In this document: piece by piece, positions 1 to 11,454 of the stretch | Layout: every line of letters starts with the position of its first letter | Numbering within the stretch: position 1 is the stretch's first letter | Assembly (NCBI RefSeq): GCF_040939455.1 | Contig: NC_134112.1 | Coordinates: 19,866,501 to 19,930,500 of the forward strand | Reading direction: 5' to 3' | Source: Microcebus murinus | Lineage: Eukaryota; Chordata; Mammalia; Primates; Cheirogaleidae | Length of the DNA stretch: 64,000 nt | Made by a program: the position numbers and the translations under genes | The notes under the pieces: model-generated | What the model was told of the DNA's origin: nothing | Seen by the model: the letters and a program-made list of their open reading frames with translations, nothing else | Databases searched by the model: none

Positions 1-460
1 CCTAGTATTTTCTGTGTATTTTATAAGATGAAAGCTGCAATATTATATTAAATTCATATAATATTATGTCATGACCCTCATTGTACATTTTAGACTCCAT
101 TCCTTGAGATCCAGTAAGTAAATGAGCAAGTATGTTATTTCAAAAGTAACATGTCTTGATTAGATTATGTAGACTTTAATTTTGACATAATTATAAACAA
201 AACACTAGGCCACTAAATGGTTCTATGAGTTAATGTAAAAACACAGGCAAAACACAATAAAATCTCAGTTATTTATAAAACAGCAGACAGAAGCTCTAAT
301 TTTTCCACAGCACACTTACAGAAATGTTATCTGTCTGAATGCTCAGACCCACACTATATTTCCATTCCTACATGTAGCTATGGATATAGCAATTTAAGTC
401 ATCAAAAATTACATGCCAACAAAGGATGGTCCACCAAAATGCCAGGCAGCTTTTAGCATT
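1..460. other. BBS9 intron, left flank of the L1 insertion
   Basis: AT-rich intronic sequence with no open reading frame, RNA gene or repeat that I recognise. It is the left edge of the large BBS9 intron lying 3' of the exon at 46044-46196 in gene order. Confidence 0.6.
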
Positions 461-473
461 AGAAAGCTATCCA
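461..473. repeat. Left target-site duplication of the full-length L1
   Basis: The 13-mer agaaagctatcca occurs here and again at 7020-7032, directly after the L1 poly(A) tail. The upstream junction reads ..catt|agaaag, compatible with the TT/AAAA-like nick preference of the L1 endonuclease. The first A of the right copy cannot be told apart from the tail. Confidence 0.93.
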
Positions 474-1892
474 GGACGCGGAGCAAGATGGCGGACGAAT
501 AACACCACCAGACAGAGTGTCTCTGCAGTAAAGACAGATTCTAGCAGAAATTAGAGGAAAGAAGCAAGAAGACGAGCATACAGCGGACAAGGGCCGGAAG
601 GAGGGGTACCTGAGACCCTGGGAGACTCCACGGGAGGAGGCTGCGGAGGAGAACTGGAGGCTAAGACCACCGGAGCAGCCCGGAGACCAGCGGCAAGGGT
701 AGGTGGATTTGCTGTTTCCCCTCCCCTGCATTCGGGACTGCTGGTGGGCTCCCCAGCGGGTGGAGAGACCTGCGGACACCAGCCCAGAGACCGCCGCTGC
801 CCGCCAATGGTGAGCCTGTAGCAGACATGGCACCAGGTTCCCAACTTCCTCCGGGCACCTCCCTGTGTACAGACGCGAGCCGCGCGGCAGGCGCCATTTT
901 GCCTCCTCCTCCCTTCCGCCAACCCTACCCGCGGCTGCCCAGAAAGACAATACAGCCACCAGCCGGAGGCACCTCCAGGGAACGGGACCTTCCCGTTTGG
1001 GACCCTACACCTGACTTAAGGGAACTCAGACTGTGAGCTCCCTACCCGCCTGCCCTCCCAGGTACTACTGGCACCGTGTTCCCAGGAGAACAGTGCCCAC
1101 TCAGAGACTGAGAGACATAGACCCAGCTTGGGCTCCCTGTGGGTGAATTGGGACCGGAAATCCTCTCCCTGGTGGGGATACAGTTTGAACTCTGGGACCC
1201 AGAGGTCAGACCTGCAGACCAGATCCCCTGAGGGCTAGCATTGCCCGGGGCACAGAAGGGTTATACGTGAACAGCCTACTGAGGTGTGTGTGCCTCCAGG
1301 GGCAGATCGCGTCCTAGAGGGCAACCTTCCTCCCAGGAGGAGGCCTTGCGCCCAACCCAGGTGGCGTTCCTGTGCAGGGAACCTCCCCGCCGGCATCACA
1401 GTCCGGGGAGGCCTGGTGGCTTGTGGTCTGGCCTGCTGGCAGAGGCCCAGGAGTAGCTGCGGAGTTCGGGAGGGTGGAAAGAAGCCAGGCCCGCTCCAGA
1501 CTGCGGGTCTCAGACAGCCCCACCCCCACACACAGACTTTTTGGCTGAGCGGGACCATTCCAGCCCCGCCCTGACAGCTTTCCCTGGAAGCAGAGAACAG
1601 AACTTTGACCCCTGCTAACGGCCTGAGGGCAGGCTTACCCAGGCAACCCAGCTCCGCCCAGAACAAGAGCTGTTAACAGCACACAAAATCAACAGTATAG
1701 CCTGTTCCTCCAAGCAAACGCCACCTACTGACAGGGACGGCATCTTGCATAGCCTTTCCACGGCACCCAGTGACTCAATATACAGGGAGTGGTCAAATTT
1801 CACCCACAGACACCACCTAACGCCTCAGAAATTAAACAAGGTGTGTGAATACCCAAACAATAACCTAAGGAAAGAAACAACAACTGATCGAC
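474..1892 (+). promoter_or_regulatory. L1 5' UTR with internal promoter
   Basis: This is the GC- and CpG-richest stretch of the window. It begins with the motif caagatggcgg (484-494), which matches the YY1 site that sets the transcription start in other primate L1s. The rest is about 1.4 kb of leader before the ORF1 start. L1 5' UTRs often have promoter activity in both directions; that is family knowledge, not something seen here. The long minus-strand reading frames in it (459-959 and 1235-1666) are more simply explained by high GC content. Confidence 0.85.
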
Positions 1893-2885
1893 ATGGGAAG
1901 AAATCAGCGAAAGAACTCAGGAAATATGAAGAACCAAACGGAAAACACACCCCCAAAGAGGAGCACCAGCCCCCTAGAAACGGACACCAACCAAAATCAG
2001 GCAACCAATATGACAGAAGAGGAATTTCGTATGTGGATCATAAGAACACTCACCCAGCTGCAACAACAACTCAACAACCAACACAAAGAAACCACAAAAA
2101 CTCTCCAGGATATGGGAAAAGAAATAGACACAATGAAGAAAAGTGTAACCGAACTCCTGGAAATGAAGAATCAATTCAAGGAACTACAAAATACAGTGGA
2201 AAGTCTCAAGAACAGGGTAGAAGAAACAGAAGAAAGAATCTCAGAGCTTGAAGATAACACCCTCCAATTAAATAAATCAGTCACAGAAATAGAGCAGAGA
2301 AACAAGAGAAAAGAGCAAAGCCTACAAGAGCTATGGGATTATGTGAAGAAACCTAATGTGAGGGTCATAAGGTTACAAGAAGGGGAAGAAGACAACACTC
2401 AAGGGTTGGACAAGCTGTTTGAAGATATAATAGAGGAAAATTTCCCAGGCCTTGCTCAAAATCTTGATCTACAAGTTCAAGAAGCTCAGAGGACCCCTGG
2501 GAGATTCAACGCAAACAGGAAGACGTCACGACATGCAGTCATCAGACTGACCAAAGTATCAACTAAAGAGGCCCTTCTAAGAGCTGTAAGACAAAAGAAG
2601 CAAGTAACATACAAGGGAAAGCCAATTCGAATAACATCAGACTTCTCTAATGAGACTTTACAAGCAAGGAGAGACTGGGGCCCCATTCTCACTCTTTTGA
2701 AACAAAACAATGCCCAGCCTAGAATATTATTCCCTGCAAAACTAAGCTTCGTATATGAAGGTGAAATAAAAATATTCTCAGACAAGCAAAGGCTCAGAGA
2801 ATTCACCAAGACAAGACCAGCCCTACAAGAAGGACTAAAAACAGCGTTATGCTCGGAACATCATAATAATAACCCACGAATATAA
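1893..2885 (+). CDS. L1 ORF1 protein (ORF1p), intact, 330 aa
   Basis: ORF1p is the trimeric RNA-binding and chaperone protein that coats L1 RNA in the cytoplasmic ribonucleoprotein. The frame is open from ATG at 1893 to TAA at 2883-2885. The length, 330 aa, is close to the usual roughly 338 aa of primate L1. A basic N-terminus (MGRNQRKN) is followed by a heptad-rich coiled coil at about residues 55-145. The RRM region follows, starting near LQELWDYVKKPNVRVIRL. The C-terminal domain includes QRTPGRF, SRHAVIRLTK and ETLQARRDWGPIL. The start is chosen because it matches the family N-terminus; a second open frame (1745-2251) overlaps but shows no L1 similarity. It is probably silent unless the 5' UTR is unmethylated. 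Confidence 0.95.
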   Translation: MGRNQRKNSGNMKNQTENTPPKRSTSPLETDTNQNQATNMTEEEFRMWIIRTLTQLQQQLNNQHKETTKTLQDMGKEIDTMKKSVTELLEMKNQFKELQNTVESLKNRVEETEERISELEDNTLQLNKSVTEIEQRNKRKEQSLQELWDYVKKPNVRVIRLQEGEEDNTQGLDKLFEDIIEENFPGLAQNLDLQVQEAQRTPGRFNANRKTSRHAVIRLTKVSTKEALLRAVRQKKQVTYKGKPIRITSDFSNETLQARRDWGPILTLLKQNNAQPRILFPAKLSFVYEGEIKIFSDKQRLREFTKTRPALQEGLKTALCSEHHNNNPRI

Positions 2886-2926
2886 AAACAACCAAAACCC
2901 AAAGATATTAAAGGCCAGATATTACA

Positions 2927-5900
2927 ATGGCTCAAGACAAAAATCATAGCAACAACATCCAACCCAACAGAATGATCAGTAATCTACCTTACCTATCAGT
3001 TCTCTCAATAAATGTGAATGGCTTAAACTCTCCACTCAAGAGACATAGGCTGGCTGAATGGATAAGAAAATACAGGCCAAGTATATGCTGTCTTCAGGAA
3101 ACACATCTAACCTGCAAGGATGCATATAGACTAAAAATAAAAGGGTGGAGATCAATATTCCAAGCAAATAGAAGCCAAAAGAAAGCTGGTGTGGCAGTTC
3201 TAATTTCAGACAATTTAGTTTTTAAACCAACAAAAGTAGTGAAAGACAAAGAGGGTCATTATATAATGGTGAAGGGCACAGTCCAACAAGAAGAGACAAC
3301 AATTTTAAATATATATGCACCCAACTTAGGTGCACCCAGATTCATAAAGCAAACCTTACTGGAGCTAAGCAAATGGATTAATAGCAACTCCATAATCGCC
3401 GGAGATTTCAACACCCCACTGACGGCACGAGACAGATCCTCCAAACAGAAAATTAATAAAGAAATAATGGACTTAAACAAAACTCTAGAACAATTGGGTC
3501 TGACAGACATCTACAGAACATTCTACCCAAAATCCACTGAATATACGTTCTTCTCATCAGCTCCCGGGACATTCTCTAAGATTGACCATATCCTAGGACA
3601 CAAAGAAAATCTCAAGAAATTTAAAAAAATAGAAATCATACCATGTACCTTCTCAGATCACAGTGGAATAAAACTAGAACTCAACCCTAACAGAAACTCA
3701 CATTTCTACACAAAAACATGGAAATTAAACAACCTCCTACTAAATGATTACTTCGTAAATGAAGAAATCAAGACGGAAATAAAAAACTTCTATGAAGAAA
3801 ACGACAATGGAGAGACAAGTTATCAACTCCTCTGGGACACAGCTAAAGCAGTTCTGAGAGGAAAGTTTATCTCCATAAATGCCTATAACCAAAAGACAAG
3901 AAGATCACAAATAGACAATCTAATGAAACGACTCAAAGAGCTGGAAAAAGAAAAACTGACCAACCCCAAACCCAGCAGAAGAAGTGAAATCAACAAGATC
4001 AAATCAGAACTAAACAAAATTGAAAACAGGGAAGCTATTCAGGAGATTAATAAAACAAAAAGTTGGTTCTTTGAAAAAATAAACAAAATTGACACACCAT
4101 TGGCTAAGCTAACGAAAAGCAGAAAAGAGAAATCTCTAATAAGCTCCATCAGGAATAAAAAAGGAGATATCACAACTGATCCCAAAGAGATACAAGATAC
4201 AATTTATGAATACTACAAAAATCTTTATGCACACAAACTGGAAAATGTGGAGGAAATGGACAAATTTCTAGAAACACACAGCCTCCCTAGGCTCAACCAG
4301 GAAGAAATAGATTCCCTGAACAGACCAATCTCAACAACTGAAATAGAAACAGCAATTAAAAATCTCCCTAAAAAGAAAAGTCCCAGTCCAGATGGCTTCA
4401 CACCTGAATTTTACCATACTTACAAAGAAGAACTAGTACCTATCTTGCAGAAACTATTCCACAACATCGAGAAGAATGGAAACCTCCCCGACACCTTTTA
4501 TGAAGCGAATATTACTCTGATACCAAAACCAGGAAAGGATGCAACAAAAAAAGAAAACTACAGACCAATATCCCTAATGAATATAGATGCAAAAATTTTC
4601 AACAAAATCTTAGCTAACCGAATCCAGACACTTATCAAAAAAAATAATCCACCACGACCAAGTGGGTTTCATCCCAGGGATGCAGGGATGGTTCAACATA
4701 CGTAAATCTATAAATGCAATTCACCACATAAACAGAAGCAAAAACAAAGACCACATGATTCTTTCAATAGATGCAGAAAAAGCTTTTGACAAAATTCAAC
4801 ACCCTTTCATGATACGAACACTTAAGAAAATAGGCATAGAAGGGACATACCTAAAAATGATACAAGCCATATATGACAGACCCATAGCCAACATCATACT
4901 GAATGGGGAAAGATTGAAATCATTCCCACTTAGAACTGGAACCAGACAAGGCTGCCCACTATCTCCACTTCTGTTCAACATAGTGCTGGAAGTCTTGGCT
5001 ACAGCAATCAGACAGGAAAATGGAATCAAAGGTATCCAAATAGGGGCAGAAGAGATCAAACTTTCACTGTTTGCTGATGATATGATATTGTATCTAGAAA
5101 ACCCCAAGGATTCAACCAAGAAACTCCTGGAACTGATCAATGAATTTAGTAAAGTCTCAGGATACAAAATCAATACACAGAAATCAGAGGCATTCATATA
5201 CACCAACAACAATCTCATTGAGAACCAAATCAAAGACCCAATTCCCTTCACAATAGCAACAAAGAAATTAAAGTACCTAGGAATATACTTAACCAAGGAG
5301 GTAAAAGACCTCTACAGGGAGAACTATGAAACCCTGAGGAAGGAAATAGCAGAGGATGTAAACAGATGGAAATCCATACCATGCTCATGGATCAGTAGAC
5401 TCAATATCATCAAAATGTCTATACTACCCAAACTGATCTACAGATTCAATGCAATACCTATTAAAATCCCATCAGCATTCTTCACAGATATAGAAAAAAT
5501 ACTTTTACGCTTCGTATGGAACCAAAGAAGACCCCGAATATCAAGAGCAATTCTGGGCAACAAAAACAAAATGGGAGGCATTAATATGCCAGATATCAAA
5601 CTATACTACAAAGCTGTAGTAATTAAAACAATATGGTATTGGCACAAAAATAGGAATATTGACCAGTGGAACAGATGTGAGAATCCTGATATAAAACCAT
5701 CCTCATATAGCCATCTCATCTTTGACAAACCAGACAAAAACATACGCTGGGGAAAAGAACCCCTCTTCAATAAATGGTGTTGAGAAAACTGGATAGCCAC
5801 CTGTAGAAGGCTAAAACAGGACCCACACCTTTCACCTCTCACAAAAACCAACTCACGCTGGATAACAGACTTAAACCTAAGGTATGAAACTATTAGAACT

Positions 5901-6803
5901 CTAGAGGAAAAAGTTGGAAACACTCTCCTAGACATTGGCCTGGGCAAAGAGTTTATGAAGAAGTCCCCAAAGGCAATCACAGCAGCAACAAAAATAAATA
6001 AATGGGACATGATCAAACTACAAAGCTTCTGCACAGCCAAAGAAATAGTCATGAAAGTAAACAGACAACCTACAGAATGGGAGAAAATTTTTGCATCCTA
6101 TGCATCCGATAAGGGACTGATAACTAGAATATACTTAGAACTCACGAAAATTAGGAAGAAAAAATCAAATAATCCCATTAAAAAGTGGGCAAAGGACTTG
6201 AACAGAAATTTTTCTAAAGAAGACAGAAGAATGGCCAACAAACATATGAATAAATGCTCAACATCTCTAATCATCAGGGAAATGCAAATCAAAACCACAA
6301 TGAGATATCACTTAACCCCAGTAAGAATGGCCTTTATCAAAAAATCTCCAAACAATAAATGCTGGCGTGGTTGCGGAGAGAGAGGAACACTCCTACACTG
6401 CTAGTGGGACTGCAAACTAGTTCAACCTCTGTGGAAAGCAATATGGAGATACCTTAAAGCGATACAAGTGAATCTACCATTTGATCCAGCAATCCCATTG
6501 CTGGGCATGTACCCAAATGATCCAATGACACTCTACAAAAAAGACACCTGCACTCGAATGTTTATAGCAGCACAACTCATAATTGCAAGGCTGTGGAAAC
6601 AGCCCAAGTGCCCATCAATCCAAGAATGGATTAATAAAATGTGGTATATGTATACCATGGAGTACTATTCAGCTCTAAGAAACAATAGTGATATAGCACA
6701 TCTTATATTTTCCTGGTTAGAGCTGGAACCCATACTACTAAGTGAAGTATCCCAAGAATGGAAAAACAAGCATCAGATATATTCTCCAGCAAACTGGTAT
6801 TAA
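2927..6803 (+). pseudogene. L1 ORF2 (endonuclease-reverse transcriptase), frameshifted and with two stops
   Basis: ORF2p nicks target DNA and reverse-transcribes L1 RNA at the nick. The first ATG is at 2927, but Met at 2972 aligns better with the start of human ORF2 and gives about 1,276 codons, near the usual 1,275. The endonuclease domain is recognisable ([30 protein letters not shown]). The reverse transcriptase shows [11 protein letters not shown] and the catalytic FADD at 5070-5081. The Cys-rich C-terminus lies near 6360-6415. Breaks: an eight-A run at 4637-4644 shifts the frame by +1, so the first frame ends at 4705 and the rest continues in the frame of 4662. There is TGA at 5781-5783 and TAG at 6402-6404, both at positions where Trp is expected. 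No complete enzyme can be made. Confidence 0.95.
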
Positions 6804-7019
6804 CTGAGTAGCACCTAAGTGGACACATAGGTACTACAGTAATAGGGTATTGGGCAGGGGGGAGGGGGGCGGGTATATACATACATAATGAGTGAGATGC
6901 ACACCATGTAGGGGATGGTCATGATGGAGACTCAGACTTTTGGGGGGAGGGGGGGAAATGGGCATTTATTGAAACCTTAAAATCTGTACCCCCATAATAT
7001 GCTGAAATAAAAAAAAAAA
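6804..7019 (+). other. L1 3' UTR, G-rich tracts and poly(A) signal
   Basis: Two guanine tracts stand out. At 6852-6873 four runs of three or more G are separated by only one or two bases. At 6942-6955 there are runs of six and seven G. Both could fold as G-quadruplexes on the L1 sense strand, a known trait of L1 3' UTRs. The end reads tgtacccccataatatgctg followed by AATAAA (7006-7011) and a short A tail. Confidence 0.85.
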
Positions 7020-7032
7020 AGAAAGCTATCCA
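7020..7032. repeat. Right target-site duplication of the full-length L1
   Basis: Exact second copy of the 13-mer found at 461-473, abutting the poly(A) tail. Confidence 0.93.
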
Positions 7033-7199
7033 CTGAGTTGCTTTACTTATTTTAGTAATCTAATGATATCCTATTCATCTATTTTAATGAATGTATTACT
7101 GAAAAGACAGATATACATTATATCAGAAATGACTACACCAACATAAGCTAAAACAGGCAGATTGCAATTTTTTTTTTAACCAAACAGGAGATAACAGTT

Positions 7200-7690
7200 T
7201 AGTGTTTTGGGAAAGTTATTTGGCAATATGCATAAGGAGTTTTTTAAATGCTTATATGCTTTGTCCCAATAATTTCATTTCTAGAAATGTATCCTAAGGA
7301 AATAATCAGATATATAGTCAAAGATTTATAAATAAGGATATACATCATTATTGATAAAATAAAACCATGGAAAATATAAATATTCAAAAATTAAGAATGG
7401 TTAAAATGGTACAATATGAACAATTATTACAAATACATTAAAAAATTAATGTTTAAAAATGTTAATACATCGTAAAATACATATCAGATAATGCTTAAAG
7501 AAATAAGTATTCAAAACTGTGTACATACCTAAACTTAACTTTTTAAGAAATAAAAAGACTAGAAGGCAACATCAACATGTTAATAGGGTAATGAAATTAC
7601 AGATGATTTTATCATCCTTATATATTTCCAAGTTTTAGACATTCCAATTTTTTCAAATTTTGTAAAATGATTATTTGTAAAATAAAAATT
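7200..7690 (+). mobile_element. Old L1 (L1M-type) 3'-end fragment
   Basis: Degenerate match to the L1M ORF2 tail and 3' UTR: cattcctagaaatttatcct-like text at 7275-7300, 'aaggaaataatcaga', then an A/T-rich tail with 'ttttcaaattttgtaaaatga'. No open frame remains. Confidence 0.6.
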
Positions 7691-9051
7691 ATTTAAAAGG
7701 TTATGTTTACATCAGCCTCATATTAGCTTTTTATTTCATTCCAGTTGACACCAAAAAAATAAAAGGATATACCCTACAAAAGAAGTCTCTTTCATGAATT
7801 TGAAACAAATGCAAAACAGAACAAGCTGATCTAGAAAGCTTTTGACATAATTGTGCCTCTTTAGACAGAATACTAATGCTGATAGCACTAATGGAATGAA
7901 ACCAGAATGGCATGAATAATACATTGCTTGCACTAATCAATGTTACAATGTTACAAGCTGATGGAAAATAGATGCTCAGAGTAAAAAACAAAGGAAGAAA
8001 TTTCAAATACAAGTACAGTATAGCAATCCATCTAATATCTCTACTGGATCAGGGTATGGTGGAATTGTAATTCTGCCAAAAGAATGCACAATCAATAACA
8101 ACTGTTGCTTTCTCACTGCCAAATTGTGTTCTACCAACAATGTATCAGAGGAAACACATTATACAGATGACTGTGATTGAAGGTAAATTATTGATTAGTA
8201 TACACGTGTTTTCATGTAACTATGTATATCCATCAACAAAAGACTTGTTGTGAAACTAGGAAATGCAAAATTTGAATTGTCCCATCTCTGCGATTAGTAT
8301 AAAATTATATGCCATATGTTAAAACAACAAATGTAAAACATATAAAAGAGCTAATTATAGTTCACATTATCCATATTTCTAAATCAAGGATCTTCTAGCA
8401 TGTGGCACTGGAGGAAATGATTCAGATTTTAGCCTCTGGGTAAAGTGCCTAGGTGATTGATGGAACATGCCTCATGAAATACATAAGCTCTCTTTTATTC
8501 ACATATATGTCAGTTCCTTTTCAAATGAGTATCTGAATTATAGAATAGATCAGTGCCTCAAGAGAGAATGAAGGGGAGAGGATACTAGCAGGTAAAAGGC
8601 CCCTTAACTTTAAAATCCTGCAAGGTTAACTCTTAGGGCATAGCATTCCACATCTGATACAAACGGGAAAAAATATCTTGGAAAAAAGGAAAAGCATGGT
8701 TATCATAAAAACTTGCCTAGGGATATTGATAAATAACTGTTCTAGAGGCCTAATAAAAATGATACAGTTTTTATTTCGAGTCATCCTCCATTTTGAATAG
8801 TAACATATACAAATTTAATTTTCCACGGGCATTTTTTTCTGCTAAATTCTTTCTTCTAAAACAACGAAGAGAAAAGGATCTTAATAGTTTAATATTTTAA
8901 CCTAATGGCCAAAAAAACACCTTGACTTGGATGATATCACCTAGTTTTCTATGGTACCATTATGTTTATCATATAAAACACAGAAAATTTATAAAATCAC
9001 ATTATGATGAAATAATGCTGCAAAATAAAGATTTTTGAGGGTAATTTAAGA
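7691..9051. other. Intron, no recognised feature
   Basis: AT-rich sequence without a repeat I can name and without convincing coding potential. The short minus-strand frames near 7731-8012 show no family motif. Confidence 0.5.
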
Positions 9052-9061
9052 AAAAAATTCC

Positions 9062-9377
9062 AGGATCAGGAGCAGTGGCTCATGCCTGTAATTCCAGCAC
9101 TGTGGGAGGAAGAAGTGGGAGTGGGAGGATAGCTTGAGGCCAAGAGTTTAAGAACAGCCTGGGCAACAGAGTGAGAACCTGCCTCTAAAAAAAAAAAAAA
9201 AAAAAAAAAAAAATTAGCCAGGCATAGTGGAGCATTCCTGTATTTCCAGCTAGTCGGGATGCTGAGGTGGGAAGATCACTTGAGCCCAGGAATTGAAGGC
9301 TGCAGTGAGCTAATGATGGCACTACTGCATTTCAGCCTGGGCGACAGAGTAAGACCCCATCTCAAAAACAAAAAAAG
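9062..9377 (+). mobile_element. Alu (older, J-like), plus strand
   Basis: Dimeric Alu. Left arm contains 'cagtggctcatgcctgtaat' and 'cagcctgggcaacagagtga'; a long A-rich linker at 9187-9212 leads to a right arm with 'attagccaggcatagtgg' and 'cactgcatttcagcctgggc'-like text. The decamer aaaaaattcc flanks it (9052-9061 and 9378-9387) and is probably the target-site duplication. Antisense to BBS9. Confidence 0.93.
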
Positions 9378-9654
9378 AAAAAATTCCTGACACAAATGTT
9401 TGACAAACTAGAATGAGTTTCTTGGGGATATTATAAAATATTTTTCTTTGGTGTCTTTACAAATACATGTATAAGGGGCTTTTCAATTGGCATGGTAGCT
9501 AGCAACTGTGCTTGATTTGTTCTTTTCTGTTTCAATGTTAATTCCCTCAAAAACACATAAAAAGATGCCCAGTTACAAAGCAGTGCAAAGTAAGAATATT
9601 CATCAATTATCTACCATATATGAGGAATAATTTCTATTAAACATATGGCTCTGT

Positions 9655-10012
9655 CTCTGAGTCTATTCAGGCTGCTATAGCAAAATATCATAAACTGGGT
9701 GACTTATAAACAGAAATTTGTTTTTCACAGATCTGGAGGCTAGGAAGTCCAAGATCAAGGTGCTAGCAATTTAGTGTCTGGTGAGGGTCTGCTTTCTGGT
9801 TAACAGATGGCACCTTCTATCTGTGTTCCCACATGGTGGAAGAGCCAAGGCAGCTCTCTGGGTCCTCTTGATAAAGGCACTAATCCCATCCTTAAGAGCA
9901 CCACCTTTATGACCTAATTGCCTCCCAAAGGCTCCATCTTCTAATACCATCACATTGGTGATTCAACATATGGATCCTGGGCAGAGGGGTGGGACACAAA
10001 CATTCAGACCAC
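9655..10012 (+). mobile_element. Interspersed LTR-like repeat (MaLR-like, family uncertain)
   Basis: About 360 bp that I recognise as a common mammalian repeat: 'ggctgctatagcaaaatatc', 'ctggaggctaggaagtccaa', 'acatggtggaagagccaagg', 'gacctaattgcctcccaaag', ending 'acacaaacattcagaccaca'. The layout resembles MaLR-type LTRs, but I cannot fix the family from memory. Orientation is tentative. Confidence 0.55.
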
Positions 10013-10299
10013 AGTAGGCTTTGAAAAAGAAGAGGAGCCAAGAATGGCAGAAAAGGTTGGACCTCCAAAAAAGATTTCCACCAAAACCTTCACCTAATCA
10101 AAAATCTACATCAACCCAGGCCTAGAATGCCAGCAGTGATTCCTTTATTGGACAGGAACTGTTTTCTCAGGTGAGCATTACCATTTCAAACCTTTCTATT
10201 CCCCCTCCAAAACACCCATCAGCAACTCTCTTTCCATATTTATTCAGGAATGCAAATCCCAATTGTTCAACCAGCCAACAAGGGAAAGGTTGCCAATGA

Positions 10300-10400
10300 T
10301 CTAAACATTCATTTATTAACTATTTATTGAATTTCTACCATATACTAGACCCTGGTGAGCAAGAACAACATTGTCCCAGATTTTATTATATTTAAGATCC
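10300..10400 (+). mobile_element. Ancient repeat relic (MIR-like)
   Basis: Text 'aacattcatttattaactat' then 'tatactagaccctggtgagc' follows the common 'tatgtgccaggcactg'-type mammalian repeat, strongly diverged. Confidence 0.4.
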
Positions 10401-10624
10401 ACATGAGATTGATAGAGAAAAGAGGCAGAGACAGGGAAAACCATGAAGAATATATTCTAGAATCTGAATTTTCATCTACTGCTATTGACAAATAGAACTA
10501 GAGTTCTGCAATTTGACTGAGAGAAAAAAAAAAAAAAAAAAAGAAAGAAAGTGCCCTCCACATAAGTGACCAGGCAACAAAAGTAATAATATAAGACTTC
10601 TCATTCACCCAGGAGTATCACCCA

Positions 10625-10925
10625 AGTTTCCTATATACAGCAAACATTTATTGAGATACTATTATTACATACCAGCTATTTTCTAGATGCTGAGGATATA
10701 GGAGAGAACAAGACAAAGCTAATGATCCTATGGAGCTTGTATCTAGTGAGGACAGACACAATTATTAACAGATTTATTTGTTAACAAAGAAAAACATTTA
10801 GGAGAACCTAAGCCACATGAAGACTGGGATATTCTTTTTGTTCACTGATAAATCTGAAGTTCCTAGAATACTACCACAACAAATATTCCTCAATTTTTGT
10901 TGAATAAATGAATGAATGAATTCCA
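10625..10925 (+). mobile_element. Two adjacent ancient repeat relics (MIR-like, then L2 3' end)
   Basis: 10630-10790 reads like the 'tattgagcacctactatgtg...ggagcttacattctagtg' mammalian repeat. 10850-10925 ends in 'gttgaataaatgaatgaatg', the typical L2 3' terminus with its short tandem tail. Confidence 0.5.
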
Positions 10926-11454
10926 GTTAGTTGGCTGTAGGGAGGCCAATACTGACTGCTATGTTTTTTAACTGCTCTTTTGTAACTGCTAAGCACCTAT
11001 GTTCTTCTGCCCAGGTTGGACTCATCATGGTACCACTCTCCCTGGTGCAAGTAAGACCCACACTGTACCGATTTTTAATTGACTTGATTTTGTGTGGAAA
11101 AGACAATTTTCTCATGGGTCACAAGCTAATAAGGGCTCAGAGCTTCCTAAAGACAAGCCCCCTTCCCATGGAGAAGCTGGTCTCAGAAAATGAAGCTCAA
11201 ATAACTAAAAATTAAGAAAACTGTAGGTATTTAAATTTTACCATTTGGCAAGAAAAATTACTCTCCTAAACACTATTGTGTCGCTCTCTTAAACACTACT
11301 GTCAAAAGGAAATCAAAATTGGAATTACAGAACATTTGTAAAATCATAAAAATAATAAAGATAGGCACTGAGTGGTCAAACATCTACCTTCTAGGTACTG
11401 TGCTATGAACCCTACATACAACATTTAATTAAATTCATTCAGTCATTCACTTAT

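Larger units (their letters stand above)
474..7019 (+). mobile_element. Full-length L1 (LINE-1) retrotransposon, strepsirrhine type
   Basis: About 6.55 kb with all expected parts in order: GC-rich 5' UTR starting ggacgcggagcaagatggcg, ORF1 (1893-2885), a short inter-ORF gap, ORF2 (to 6803), a 3' UTR with two G-rich tracts, an AATAAA signal at 7006-7011 and a short poly(A). Exact 13-bp duplications flank it (461-473 and 7020-7032). It lies antisense to BBS9. ORF1 is open throughout, but ORF2 has one frameshift and two in-frame stops, so this copy cannot make a complete ORF2 protein. The perfect duplication and few defects suggest a fairly recent insertion. Subfamily was not assigned. Confidence 0.96.

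Noticed and set aside
1235..1666. 143-codon minus-strand frame in the L1 5' UTR
   Set aside because: GC-rich sequence gives long frames by chance, and no recognisable domain is present.
1745..2251. 168-codon plus-strand frame overlapping L1 ORF1
   Set aside because: It lies in another frame across the 5' UTR and the purine-rich ORF1 start, with no L1 protein similarity. The genuine ORF1 frame begins at 1893.
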